The notes under the pieces were generated by a model that worked only from the letters and a program-made list of their open reading frames with translations, ran no database searches and was not told the DNA's origin. A stretch of DNA of 64,000 nt, taken from contig WGMB01000006.1 in NCBI GenBank assembly GCA_016125275.1, positions 1-64,000 on the forward strand, given 5' to 3'. Below are positions 53,121 through 64,000 of this stretch, piece by piece; within the stretch, counting starts at the first letter, position 1, and each line of letters opens with the position of its first letter. The DNA is from Acidobacteriota bacterium (GTDB lineage: Bacteria; Acidobacteriota; Terriglobia; Bryobacterales; UBA6623). A program made the position numbers and the translations under genes.

Positions 53121-53641
53121 GACAGCTTGTCTTCCTCCTCACCGCTGTAGCGCTGTTTCCTGCGTGGAGCCAGACGGTAATCGATTCTTCGTCGCTCTAC
53201 ATAAGTGATCTTGTGAAATGGGAGGAATTCCAGCGGCCGGACCGGTCAAGTGCGACGTCGGCTCTCGTGGCGATCTTGGCGCTGGAGCGCGACGGGAGAC
53301 TGGCGATAGCGTCCTGCTGGGTGCGTAAGGGGCCTGATGATCGTCTTCGCATCCTCTACACTGAGGGATTCAGTCTCCACTCGGGCACTTGGAAGGCCGC
53401 TGACGGGCATCTGGCCGTTCGATACCGACCGATACACATAAGCATTCCGAAGGTGGGCGAGTCGACTGAGCAGTATACGGAAGAATCATGGGCCTATGCC
53501 CCGGCACCACAAGAAGATCGGCTGGCCGAGTGGGTAAGAACTGCCAACTCCCGCTATGTTCCACTTCGGAACCTCGGCGATGTGAAGCAGTTGGGCGAAG
53601 CGATTCAGTTCTATCGAGACACGGCTCAGAATCCGAAGTGA
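53117..53641 (+). CDS. small exported protein, candidate partner of the L,D-transpeptidase-like remnant
   Basis: A 174-residue protein with a clear signal peptide (MRQLVFLLTAVALFPAWSQ). The mature part is polar (LYISDLVKWEEFQRP, LVAILALERDGRLAIASCWVR, LHSGTWKAADGHLAVRYRP, LGEAIQFYRDT). A longer in-frame start at 52799 would place this signal inside the protein. ATG overlaps the stop of the upstream remnant, the arrangement of an effector with its immunity or chaperone gene. No family is recognised; a periplasmic immunity role is inference only. Confidence 0.6.
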   Translation: MRQLVFLLTAVALFPAWSQTVIDSSSLYISDLVKWEEFQRPDRSSATSALVAILALERDGRLAIASCWVRKGPDDRLRILYTEGFSLHSGTWKAADGHLAVRYRPIHISIPKVGESTEQYTEESWAYAPAPQEDRLAEWVRTANSRYVPLRNLGDVKQLGEAIQFYRDTAQNPK

Positions 53642-53765
53642 CCTCGGGCCGAATCAACCGGTTACCGCCCAGTACCCGAACAAGCGCCGAATAGCCGCCT
53701 TTGGCGGCTGGAGGAGGAGTGACACGCCACCCCGGCGCGGGAGCCGCGGGCGGCGTGGGGCGACA

Positions 53766-54578
53766 ATGCGGAGCATGGAGAAGCGGACGCGATCGGCGGG
53801 GACGAAGCTGACCGAAGGCGAGTACGAGCGGCTGGAGCGGGCGGCCGGAGCGACGATCCGGGGCGATGCCGCGCTTGGCTCGCGTGGTAGCGGGGGCGTA
53901 CCGCACCACGTCACGCAGCGGGGGAACAACCGCCAACAAGTCTTCTTTTCCGATCAACAACGGCGCCTGTATCTGGCAACGCTTGCCGGATACGCCACGC
54001 GCAATCAGCTCCAGATTCTCGGCTATTGCCTTATGCCGAATCACATTCATGCGGTCGTCGTTCCGCAGTTGCAAACCTCGATGGGACATAGCTTTGGCCG
54101 CGCTCACAGCGCCTACAGCCGCTATTTCAATCGGACCAGAAATCGCAGCGGGCATCTGTGGCAAAATCGCTTCTATTCCGCCCCACTCGACCGCCCCCGC
54201 CTACTCGCCGCTTTGCGATATGTGGACCTCAATCCAGTTCGAGCCCGCATGACCGATCACGCGGAAAGCTACGGCTGGTCCAGCGCGACGGCGCACCTGA
54301 CGGGCCGTGATCCGTTCGGTCTGATCGATCCCGCGGTCTGGGAGGCGCTCTGTCCGGCCGGCGGCTGGAAGGACATGCTGCAGCCGGCCCGGGGCTCGGA
54401 CGAGGAGTGGGCACAGCGCCTGCGCGCTGCCACACACTCCGGCAAACCATTGGGAAGTCAGGGGCTTATCGAACAAATGGATCGGCTCGCCGGGTATTTC
54501 CTCGTTTGGCGGCGGGATTTGGAGATCAGTCGGGATTGGGTTGAGTTGGTGTCGGGGAAGTTGGCCGGGAGGCTGTGA
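53766..54578 (+). CDS. second RAYT (REP-associated transposase), frameshifted at the N-terminus
   Basis: The main frame encodes the full catalytic part: PHHVTQRGNNRQ, HUH motif NHIHAVVVP, Tyr in HSAYSRYFN, GHLWQNRFYS and YVDLNPVRARM. The canonical start MPRLARVVA is present at 53866 but in another frame, so about one C is missing near 53901. The in-frame upstream extension (53775 onward: EKRTRSAGTKLTEGEYERLERAAGA) resembles the N-terminus of ribbon-helix-helix proteins and is probably a fused fragment. It is unlikely to be made as a normal RAYT unless recoded. Confidence 0.8.
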   Translation: MRSMEKRTRSAGTKLTEGEYERLERAAGATIRGDAALGSRGSGGVPHHVTQRGNNRQQVFFSDQQRRLYLATLAGYATRNQLQILGYCLMPNHIHAVVVPQLQTSMGHSFGRAHSAYSRYFNRTRNRSGHLWQNRFYSAPLDRPRLLAALRYVDLNPVRARMTDHAESYGWSSATAHLTGRDPFGLIDPAVWEALCPAGGWKDMLQPARGSDEEWAQRLRAATHSGKPLGSQGLIEQMDRLAGYFLVWRRDLEISRDWVELVSGKLAGRL

Positions 54579-54581
54579 GGC

Positions 54582-54692
54582 GGTAGCTGCGCCCCTCCGG
54601 GGCGCGGGAGAGGGTGGGGTGGGGCTTTGGGTCCCCGGGTTTCACCTGGGGCTGGTAGTTGCGCGCGCCCCGCTGGGGCGCGGAGAGAGGGT
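54582..54692. repeat. two REP-like hairpins between the second RAYT and the PSC/DUF1549 gene
   Basis: Copy 1 is at 54582..54615 with GCGCCCC-TCC-GGGGCGC (54589..54605). Copy 2 is at 54654..54692 with GCGCCCC-GCT-GGGGCGC (54665..54681). Both begin GGTAG[CT]TGCGC and end AGAGGGT. They are probably substrates of the adjacent RAYT. Confidence 0.6.
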
Positions 54693-54742
54693 TAGGCTCC
54701 GTTCCTCCGGGCTCCCGCTGCGCGGGTCGCGCTTGCAGGACC

Positions 54743-54762
54743 GACGGACAGGAATGTCCGTC
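54743..54762. terminator. short hairpin at the convergent end
   Basis: GACGGACA-GGAA-TGTCCGTC, an 8-bp perfect stem with a 4-nt loop, lies 20 nt past the end of the minus-strand PSC gene. No T-tract follows, so stop function is uncertain. Confidence 0.4.
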
Positions 54763-54781
54763 TCCACCGGAGCTGCCCCCG

Positions 54782-57111
<2,330 letters not shown>

Positions 57112-57115
<4 letters not shown>

Positions 57116-58524
57116 GCCAAGATCTCCCGTACGACGCGGCCGTGGACGTCGGTGAGGCGGAAGTCGCGGCCGGCGTAGCGGTAGGTGAGCCGTTCGTGGT
57201 CGAAGCCGAGCTGGTTGAGGATGGTGGCGTGGAGGTCGTGGATGCTGACGCGGTTTTCGACGGCCTGGAAGCCGAGCTCGTCGGTGGCGCCGTAGTTGAC
57301 GCCGCCTTTGACGCCGCCGCCGGCCATCCACATGGTGAAGCCGTAGGGATTGTGGTCGCGGCCGTCGCCGGCTTCGGAGACCGGGGTGCGCCCGAACTCG
57401 CCGCCCCAGACGACGAGGGTCTCATCGAGCAGGCCGCGCCGTTTGAGGTCGGCGATGAGAGCCGCCGCGCCCTGATCCATGTCCGGGCAGCGCTCGCGGA
57501 GCTTGCTGTTGATCTCTTTGTGGTCGTCCCAGGGCTGACCCGGCCCGTAGTAGACGTGGACGTAGCGGACGCCGCGTTCGACGAGACGGCGGGCGAGCAG
57601 GCAGCCGTTGGCGAAGGGCGTGGAGCCGTACTCCTCGCGGACCTTCTCGGGCTCCAGGCGCACGTCGAAGACGTCGAGCGCTTCGAACTGCATGCGGTAG
57701 GCGGTTTCCATGGCGAGGATGCGGCCGTCGAGGTAGGCGTCCTCGCCGGCGTCGGCGCGGTGCTCGCGGTTGAGGGCCTGGAGCAGGTCGAGCTGTTCGC
57801 GCTGCGCCGAGGCGTCGAGCCGCTCGTTGCGCAGGTACTGGATCATCTGCTCAGGGTCGGTCTGGCTGTTGTCGAAGTGTGTGCCCTGGTGCTCGGCGGG
57901 CAGAAAGCCGGAGCGCCAAAGGGAGCCGCCGCGCGAGGAGGGGCTGAGGGCGACGAAGCCCGGGAGGTTCTGGTTTTCGGAGCCGAGGCCGTAGGAGACC
58001 CAGGCGCCGAGGGTGGGCCGGGTGGAGGCGATGTTGCCCGAGTGGATGAGGTTCCGCGCCGGCGTGTGCGTCGGGTTGAACGTGTACATCGAGCGGATGA
58101 TGGCGAGCTCGTCGACCACGCCGGAGAGCTTGGGCAACAGCTCGCTGACGTGGGCGCCGCTCTGGCCGTGTTGCCGGAACTCGAAGGGCGAGGGCAGCAG
58201 CCCGCCGGTCATGCGTTCGGTGCGCAGGTTGGCGGAGTCGGGCCGCTGGCCGGCGTGCTTCAGCAGGGCCGGCTTGGGGTCGAACATGTCCAGGTGGGAC
58301 GGTCCGCCGGTGAGGAACAGGAAGATGATCTGCTTGGCCTTGGGCGCGAAGTGCGGGCCGATGGGGGCGGCGCCGGCCGTGGGGGCCGCGGCCAACTGGG
58401 GCGCGAGCATGCCAGCCAGGCCGATGGCGCCGAAGCCGCCGCAGAGGGACTCGACGAAGCGGCGGCGGCTCAGCGGTCGCGGCGGCTGGAGAAAGGAGGA
58501 AGCGGAGGGGCTCGGGACCGGCAT
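57112..58524 (-). CDS. DUF1501 protein with Tat signal
   Basis: The 470-residue protein has a twin-Arg signal (SRRRFVESLCGGFGAIGLAGML) and the DUF1501 sulfatase-like fold: FLFLTGGPSHLDMFDPKP, ELLPKLSGVVDELAIIRSM, HIYYGP-like VHVYYGPGQPWDDHKEI, LDETLVVWGGEFGRTPV and RDHNPYGFTMWMAGGGVKGG. DUF1501 proteins are alkaline-phosphatase-like without known substrate. The start has TATAAT (58537..58542) 12 nt upstream and no Shine-Dalgarno. Its stop overlaps the next gene's GTG. Confidence 0.92.
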
Positions 58525-58666
58525 CGCTGGTAAGCGATTATAGCGGTCGGACCGCCGCTCGACCCTCACCGGGGCCGCTTTGCGGCAGGGACTTTCGCAG
58601 ACCGCAACCCGGGGCGCGCCGCCGGGTCGGCGGACCTCAGCGGTATACAATAACTGTCGCGAAACG
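58525..58666. promoter_or_regulatory. 142-bp divergent spacer with two opposed -10 boxes
   Basis: A TATAAT (58537..58542) faces the DUF1501 gene and a TATACAAT (58644..58651) faces the propeller cytochrome gene. Both lie within 15 nt of their start codons. The -35 boxes are weak. The shared spacer may let one regulator control both systems. Confidence 0.5.
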
Positions 58667-60130
58667 GTGCGTCCTTTGCTGCGATCCTTGTCAACTCTAG
58701 CCCTCCCGGTCCTGGCGGCGGTCGCCTTGACGGCTCCGCACGGCGCTTTGGCGGCCGGCGATGAGCCGGAGCTCGATTACCTGTTCTTCAAGGAGCGGGT
58801 GCAGCCGGTTTTGTTGCAGAAGCGCATCGGGCACGCCCGTTGTGTGGCTTGCCATGCGCATCGCAGTCCCGCGCTGGAGCCGCTCTCGGCGGGGGCGGAG
58901 ACGTGGGACAACGAACAGTCGCGCAAGAACTTTGAGATCTGGAAGCTGTTTGTGACGCCCGGCAAGCCTCTGGAGAGCCGCATGTTGCTGCATCCGCTGG
59001 CCGAGGACGCCGGCGGAGACGCTTTCCATGCGGGCGGGAAGCACTGGGCGTCCACCGGAGACCCGGAGTGGCAGACGCTGGCCGACTGGGTGCGCGGGCG
59101 GCGGCTGGGGGCGCTGGCGATCCCCAGTGCGGATTCGACCCGCGTGCTGCAGACCAACGCGGCCGGAGACGACATTCATGTGATCGATCCGACGATGCGT
59201 GAGGTGGTCGGCGTGATCCGCGGCATCGAGGCGCCGCACGGAGTGGCGATCGCGCCCGACGGCAAGCGCATCTACGTGAGCGACGAGTCGCTGCAGACGC
59301 TCGATGTGGTGGACCCGAAGACGCTCGAGGTCTTCAAGCGGATTCCGCTGAGTGGGAATCCGAACAATCTGGCCGTGGCCAACGACGGCTCGAAGGTCTA
59401 CGTGGGGATCCGCGAGGCGCCGGGCGCGGTGGACGTGATCGACGCCGTTTCGCTGACGAAGGTGAAGAGCATCTCGGTGGAGGGGCCGGTCCACAACGTG
59501 TATGTGGTCCCGGACGGCACGCACGTCTTCGCCGGATCGATCGAGGGCAAGACGATCAACGTGATCGACGTGGCGCGGGACGAGCTGTCCTGGACGATCC
59601 CGATGGGGGCCGGCGTGCGCCCGATGACATTCATCAAGGGCGGCGACGGCTCGACGCGGCAGGTGCTGGTGGAGCTATCGGACCTGCACGGCTTTGCGGT
59701 CGTCGATTTCGGGACGCGGCAGGAGCTGACGCGGGTGGAGATTCCGGAGATCCCGGGCCGCGAGAAGGTGACCGAGGGGCTGCAGGGTTCGCCGTCGCAC
59801 GGTCTGGCGCTGAGCCCGGACCAGAAGGTGCTGTGGGTGGCGAGCAAGCTCTATGGGGCGGTGGCGGCGTTCGCCGCGCCGGCGCCGTGCCGGGCCGACC
59901 GGGAGCCTCCGAAGGGCAAGAGCTGTGTGTGGGAGATGATCAAGCTGGTGGACGTGGGCAGCCATCCGGACTGGCTGTCGCTGACGCCCGACGGCAAGAG
60001 CCTGTACGTGGCGCTGGCCGGAGACAACGAAACGGCGGTGGTCGACACCGAGTCCATGGAAGTGGCGGCCCGGATTCCGGTGGGTAACGTGCCCAAACGG
60101 AACGTCGCCGGAGTATTGAGCGCGCGATAG
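58667..60130 (+). CDS. exported cytochrome c/beta-propeller (YVTN) protein
   Basis: The 487-residue protein starts at GTG 58667; a signal segment (LSTLALPVLAAVALTAPHGALA) follows. An N-terminal heme-c domain has ARCVACHAHRSP. From about 160 on, a YVTN-type seven-bladed propeller shows DDIHVIDPT, PDGKRIYVSDESLQTLDVVDP, NDGSKVYVGIREAP and PDGKSLYVALAGDN. It is 20 nt upstream of the DUF1592 gene and presumably in one operon. A role in periplasmic electron transfer is likely; its ligand is unknown. Confidence 0.8.
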   Translation: MRPLLRSLSTLALPVLAAVALTAPHGALAAGDEPELDYLFFKERVQPVLLQKRIGHARCVACHAHRSPALEPLSAGAETWDNEQSRKNFEIWKLFVTPGKPLESRMLLHPLAEDAGGDAFHAGGKHWASTGDPEWQTLADWVRGRRLGALAIPSADSTRVLQTNAAGDDIHVIDPTMREVVGVIRGIEAPHGVAIAPDGKRIYVSDESLQTLDVVDPKTLEVFKRIPLSGNPNNLAVANDGSKVYVGIREAPGAVDVIDAVSLTKVKSISVEGPVHNVYVVPDGTHVFAGSIEGKTINVIDVARDELSWTIPMGAGVRPMTFIKGGDGSTRQVLVELSDLHGFAVVDFGTRQELTRVEIPEIPGREKVTEGLQGSPSHGLALSPDQKVLWVASKLYGAVAAFAAPAPCRADREPPKGKSCVWEMIKLVDVGSHPDWLSLTPDGKSLYVALAGDNETAVVDTESMEVAARIPVGNVPKRNVAGVLSAR

Positions 60131-60150
60131 CGCCGAGCGCGGAACCGGAA

Positions 60151-63100
60151 ATGAAGAATGCAAAGCACCCGATGAGCCCCCTGCGATCCGCTTGGCGCCG
60201 GACGTTCGGCTGGGCCGCCTGCGGGTTGTTGGCGGTTTGCGCCGCTCCGGCCGCCGAAGCGCCCAACGCCGCTTTGCAGCGGCAGTTCGACGAGATCGTC
60301 AAGCCGTTCGTCAAGCAGAACTGCGTCGCTTGCCACGGCGGCGAAAAGCCGGCTTCCCAGTTCAACATCGAGGTGTACCGGACCTACGACTCGGTGGTGG
60401 AAGACCATCCGCACTGGGCGCTGGTGATGGGCCGGCTGAAGGCGGGGGACATGCCGCCGAAGGGCCTGCCGCAGCCCTCCGACGAGGCCCGCCAAGAGGT
60501 GATCGACTGGATCGAGGCGGTGCGGGCGGACTTGGCGCGGCGCTCGGCGGGAGACCCCGGGGCGGTGCTGCCGCGGCGGCTGAGCAACTCCGAGTACAAC
60601 TACACGATCCGCGACCTGACCGGCGTGGACCTGCGACCCACGCGGGAGTTTCCGGTCGATCCGGCCAACCTGGCTGGGTTCGACAATTCGGGCGAGTCGC
60701 TGACGATGTCGCCGTCGCTGCTGAACAAGTACCTGCTGGCGGCGCGCGAGGTGAGCGAGCACTTGGTGCTCAAGCCGGACGGCATCGATTTTGCGCCGCA
60801 CCCGATGCTGGTGGAGACCGACCGCGAGAAGTACACGATTCAGCGGATCGTGGATTTCTACAAGAGCCAGCCGACGGACTTTGCGGACTACTTCGAGGCG
60901 GCGTGGCGCTACAAGAACCGGGCGGCGTTGCAGCAGCCTTCCGCGACGCTCGACAGCGTGGCGGCCGACGCCAAGCTGAGCACGAAGTATCTGCCGAAGG
61001 TATGGGGCATTCTCGAAGGCCCGGTGGAGGAGAACGTCGGCCCGATCGCCAAGCTGCGGGGCATGTGGCAGGCGCTGCCGGCGCCGGGCGAAGGAGCCGC
61101 CGAGGCGGTGCGCGCCCAGTGCGTGAAGATGCGCGACTTCGTGGTGAAGCTGCGCAAGGACACGGCCATGCAGTTTGCCGCCCCGGTGGTGAAGGGCCTG
61201 ACGCCGTGGTCGCAACCGCTGATCAACTGGAAGTTCGACGAGTTCGCCTCGCATCGCCGCGATTTCGATCGCACGGCGCTGCGCGAGAAGAGCGATCCGG
61301 CGCCAGAGTTGCCGGAGATTCCCTCCTATCCCGGCCTGGGCCGCGAGATGGCGCCGCGCAACAAGGCTCTGCAGATGCACGCGCGGGCCGGCAATCCGGA
61401 CCTGATCGTGCCGGACGGCGAGCTCGCGCGGTATGAGAAGGCGTTTGCCGCCTTCAGCGACGTCTTCCCCGACGCGTTTTACATCAGCGAGCGTGGCCGC
61501 TTCTTCCCCGACGATTCCGCCGACAAGGGACGGTTCTTGAGCGCGGGCTACCACAACGTGATGGGGTACTACCGCGACGACACGGCCTTGCAGGAGCTGA
61601 TTCTCGACGACGCCGGCAAGCAGCGGCTGGACCAGCTCTGGGATGAGTTCGACTTCATCGCAGACTTCACCGGCCGTACTTGGGATCAGTACTTCTTCAA
61701 CCAGAGCGGCGAGGTGGTGGGCAACGGCCGGGAGTCGGGCAGCGAGCGTCCGACCGACGCGGCCGTCGACGCGCCGTCAGTGATCTTCAAGATGCGCGAC
61801 GTCTACCTGGCCAAGGCGCAGGAAGATCCCTCCAACGATCCGATCGCGGTGGAAGCCATCCGCGTCCACTTCCAGAAGGTGAACGACACCCTACGGAGGA
61901 TGGAGAAGATGCGCGTGGACGCCGAGCCGCGGCACTTGGACGCCCTGCTGGCGTTCGCCCAGAAGGCCTATCGCCGGCCGCTGACCAAGGCCGAGGGCGA
62001 CGATCTGCTGGCCTACTACCATTCGCTGCGCGACCAGACCGGGCTGACGCACGAAGACGCGATCCGGGACTGCCTGGTCAGCGTGTTGATGTCGCCGGAC
62101 TTCCTGTACCGCATCGACCTGGTGGACGGCTTCCCGCCGCAGCTCACGAGCGCGGCGCCGCTGGAAGGCGGGGCGAAGGAGGGGGGCGCGGTGCTGACGC
62201 GTCCGCTGTCGGCCTACGCGCTGGCCAACCGGCTGAGCTACTTCTTGTGGGCGAGCATGCCGGACGAGGAGCTGCTGGAGCACGCCGCCGACGGTTCGCT
62301 GCTGCGGCGGGACGTACTGGTCGCGCAAGCGCGGCGCATGCTCGAGGACAAGCGGGTGCGGGGGCTGGCGACAGAGTTCGGCGGCAACTGGCTGGAGTTT
62401 CGGCGCTTCGAGCAGCTCAACTCGGTGGATCGCGAGCGCTTCCCGGAGTTCGACGACGCGCTGCGCGAGGCGATGTTCCAGGAGCCGATGCGGCTGATCG
62501 AGGACGCGGTGCGGCACGACCGCTCGGCGCTCGATCTGATTTACGGCGACTACACCTTCGTCAACCCCGTGCTGGCGCGCCACTACGGCATGCTGGAGGA
62601 GGCCCATGGCGACGAGACGCGCTGGGTGCGCGTGGACCACGCCGGCCGCTACGGCCGCGGGGGCCTGCTGCCGATGTCCGCTTTCTTGACGCAGAGCTCG
62701 CCGGGGCTGCGCACCAGCCCGGTAAAGCGAGGCTTCTGGATCGTGCGGCGGGTGCTGGGCGAGACGATTCCGCCGCCGCCGCCGGTGGTGCCCGAGCTCC
62801 CGAAGGACGAGTCGAAATCGAATCTGACGGTGCCGGAATTGCTGGCGCAGCATCGCGCCAATCCCTTGTGTGCGTCCTGCCACGCGCGCTTCGATTCCTT
62901 CGGCTTGGCCTTTGAGGGTTATGGGCCGGTGGGCGAGCGCCGCGACAACGACTTGGCGGGCCGCTTGATCGAAGCCGTGGCGGAGTTTCCCGGCGGCGGC
63001 GAAGGCGAAGGGCTCGCGGGCGTGAAGGAGTACATCCGGGCGCACCGCCAGGACGATTATCTCGACAACCTCAGCCGCAAGCTGCTGGCTTATGCGCTGA

Positions 63101-63279
63101 GCCGTTCGCTGCAGCTCTCCGACGAGCCCCTGGTCGAGCAAGAACAGGCGAACTTGAAAGAAAACGACTACCATTTCAGTGCGCTGGTGGAGACAATCAT
63201 TACCAGTCCGCAGTTTCTGAATCGACGCGACGCCGGTTCCGCGCAGCAGAGCGGGGCCGCAACCGAGAGAGGTGAATGA
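60151..63279 (+). CDS. DUF1592/DUF1588/DUF1587/DUF1585 diheme protein
   Basis: A 1042-residue exported protein (signal WAACGLLAVCAAPAAE). The N-terminal heme-c site is NCVACHGG (Cys58-His62). DUF1587 follows (RRLSNSEYNYTIRDLTGVDL), then DUF1592 (AYALANRLSYFLWASMPDEEL) and DUF1588 (RGGLLPMSAFLTQSSPGLRTS, ASCHARFDSFGLAFE, a second CxxCH); DUF1585 closes it (KLLAYALSRSLQLSD). These PSD-type proteins are large, usually paired with DUF1552, and of unknown activity. The stop overlaps the DUF1552 ATG. Confidence 0.92.
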   Translation: MKNAKHPMSPLRSAWRRTFGWAACGLLAVCAAPAAEAPNAALQRQFDEIVKPFVKQNCVACHGGEKPASQFNIEVYRTYDSVVEDHPHWALVMGRLKAGDMPPKGLPQPSDEARQEVIDWIEAVRADLARRSAGDPGAVLPRRLSNSEYNYTIRDLTGVDLRPTREFPVDPANLAGFDNSGESLTMSPSLLNKYLLAAREVSEHLVLKPDGIDFAPHPMLVETDREKYTIQRIVDFYKSQPTDFADYFEAAWRYKNRAALQQPSATLDSVAADAKLSTKYLPKVWGILEGPVEENVGPIAKLRGMWQALPAPGEGAAEAVRAQCVKMRDFVVKLRKDTAMQFAAPVVKGLTPWSQPLINWKFDEFASHRRDFDRTALREKSDPAPELPEIPSYPGLGREMAPRNKALQMHARAGNPDLIVPDGELARYEKAFAAFSDVFPDAFYISERGRFFPDDSADKGRFLSAGYHNVMGYYRDDTALQELILDDAGKQRLDQLWDEFDFIADFTGRTWDQYFFNQSGEVVGNGRESGSERPTDAAVDAPSVIFKMRDVYLAKAQEDPSNDPIAVEAIRVHFQKVNDTLRRMEKMRVDAEPRHLDALLAFAQKAYRRPLTKAEGDDLLAYYHSLRDQTGLTHEDAIRDCLVSVLMSPDFLYRIDLVDGFPPQLTSAAPLEGGAKEGGAVLTRPLSAYALANRLSYFLWASMPDEELLEHAADGSLLRRDVLVAQARRMLEDKRVRGLATEFGGNWLEFRRFEQLNSVDRERFPEFDDALREAMFQEPMRLIEDAVRHDRSALDLIYGDYTFVNPVLARHYGMLEEAHGDETRWVRVDHAGRYGRGGLLPMSAFLTQSSPGLRTSPVKRGFWIVRRVLGETIPPPPPVVPELPKDESKSNLTVPELLAQHRANPLCASCHARFDSFGLAFEGYGPVGERRDNDLAGRLIEAVAEFPGGGEGEGLAGVKEYIRAHRQDDYLDNLSRKLLAYALSRSLQLSDEPLVEQEQANLKENDYHFSALVETIITSPQFLNRRDAGSAQQSGAATERGE

Positions 63280-64000
63280 GAATGGCCCAGCCCGAAAACG
63301 CGAACAACCAGACAGGAGTTTCCCGCCGCGCGGTGCTCCGCGGAGCCGGCGTTGCGCTCGCTCTGCCGTGGATGGAGTCGCTGCAGGCGGCGACGACCAA
63401 TAACGCGCCGGCGACGTTCCCGAAGCGGTTCGGCGTCCTGTTCATGGGCATGGGCGTGAACGAGGACCACTGGAGCGCGGAAGGCTCCGGAGCCGACCTC
63501 AAGCTCAGCAAGACGCTGTCGGTGCTGGAGCCGATCAAGCACAAGGTCAACGTCATCGACGGGCTGTTCAACAAGAACGCGACCGGGCAGGGCATTCACC
63601 CGGCGCAGACCGGCAATCTGCTGTCGGGCGCGCACATTCAGAAGGGCGCCATCATCCGCTCGGGCGTCTCGGTGGACCAGGCGATCGCCGGGCACATCGG
63701 GCAGGACACGCCGCAGTCGAGCCTGGTGCTGGCCTGCGACCAGCCGATGACGGGCTTCCACGAGACGAACTTCTCGCTGGCCTACAGCTCGCACATCTCC
63801 TGGCAGAGTCCGGACTCGCCGGTGCCGGTGGAGGTCTACCCGTCGCTGGCGTTCGACAACCTGTTCGAGAACCGCGGCACGATGCGCAACATGAGCGTGC
63901 TGGACCGCGTGAAGGATCGGACGCAGAGCTTGAACCGGCGGGTCAGCTCGACCGACCGGGCCAAGCTGGACGAGTACCTCACCAGCGTCCGCGAGGTGGA
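63276..64000 (+). CDS. DUF1552 protein with Tat signal, runs off the window
   Basis: The frame starts at ATG 63276, overlapping the previous stop (ATGA); an in-frame ATG at 63282 is an alternative. GVSRRAVLRGAGVALALPW is a twin-Arg signal. Visible DUF1552 parts: FGVLFMGMGVNEDHW, HKVNVIDGLFNKNATGQGIHPAQTGNLLSG, SVDQAIAGHIG and YSSHISWQSPDSPVPVE. About 241 codons are present; the rest is outside the window. It is the usual DUF1592 partner and probably exported as a folded protein. Confidence 0.88.
   Translation, partial: MRMAQPENANNQTGVSRRAVLRGAGVALALPWMESLQAATTNNAPATFPKRFGVLFMGMGVNEDHWSAEGSGADLKLSKTLSVLEPIKHKVNVIDGLFNKNATGQGIHPAQTGNLLSGAHIQKGAIIRSGVSVDQAIAGHIGQDTPQSSLVLACDQPMTGFHETNFSLAYSSHISWQSPDSPVPVEVYPSLAFDNLFENRGTMRNMSVLDRVKDRTQSLNRRVSSTDRAKLDEYLTSVREV

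Noticed and set aside
52799-53641. Longer version of the exported protein starting at 52799
   Set aside because: The first 106 residues are Arg/Ser-rich shadow of the REP array and the transpeptidase-like remnant in another frame; they would place the signal peptide mid-protein.

Overview
The window looks like chromosomal DNA from a GC-rich Gram-negative acidobacterium, most probably Bryobacterales/Solibacter-type. This rests on a protein that appears to carry the Solibacter-type C-terminal domain (44955..46706), an acidobacterial-type VWFA protein (39533..40462), two giant Oar-like TonB-dependent receptors with an N-terminal carboxypeptidase-regulatory domain (2734..5964 and 29652..33050), lpxC (outer membrane), and large DUF1501/DUF1549/DUF1553/DUF1592/DUF1552 cytochrome modules. 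No rRNA, tRNA or CRISPR array was seen.

Layout. 1..1740: edge of an IS630-type transposase, a DinB/DUF2442 pair and a decayed enolase-superfamily gene. 1793..9776: transaminase, Oar-like receptor, an FMN-dependent hydroxy-acid oxidase with an export signal, an RluA-type pseudouridine synthase, and a coupled beta-propeller plus tetraheme cytochrome pair. 9808..19667 (all minus): housekeeping block ffh-rpsP-khpA-rimM-trmD-rplS-rnhB read from one recognisable promoter, then lpxC, rnc and three exported proteins of unknown role. 19852..29580: membrane protein, ybaK, a diguanylate cyclase, an MsbA-like ABC exporter, a Pro-rich single-span protein, a seven-repeat VCBS protein, an esterase and a methyltransferase. 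29652..35540: second Oar-like receptor, a STAS-like protein and yceD-rpmF-plsX. 35583..50114: DUF4287/SRPBCC protein, HEAT protein, a triple-RidA exported protein, M20 peptidase, VWFA protein, LigD (PE-ligase-polymerase), SppA, a Solibacter-type secreted protein, small exported proteins, a cupin and an ABM monooxygenase.

50149..54781 is an accessory island. It holds a Pro-rich hypothetical gene, a membrane gene with an ideal Shine-Dalgarno, two REP-associated tyrosine transposases (RAYTs) with REP-like arrays, and a truncated L,D-transpeptidase-like reading frame whose stop overlaps the start of a small exported protein. That last pair looks like the remnant of an effector and partner operon cut at a REP array.

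54782..64000 contains two divergent cytochrome systems around a 142-bp spacer. To the left is a DUF1501 plus PSC/DUF1549/DUF1553 operon. To the right is a heme-c/beta-propeller gene, a DUF1592-type diheme protein and a DUF1552 protein that runs off the window. Export signals on every member point to the periplasm.

A recurring regulatory pattern is a TANNNT-like -10 box only 7-12 nt before the start codon and no Shine-Dalgarno. It is seen at eight or more genes, while other genes have clear AGGAGG sites. This suggests mixed leaderless and leadered expression.
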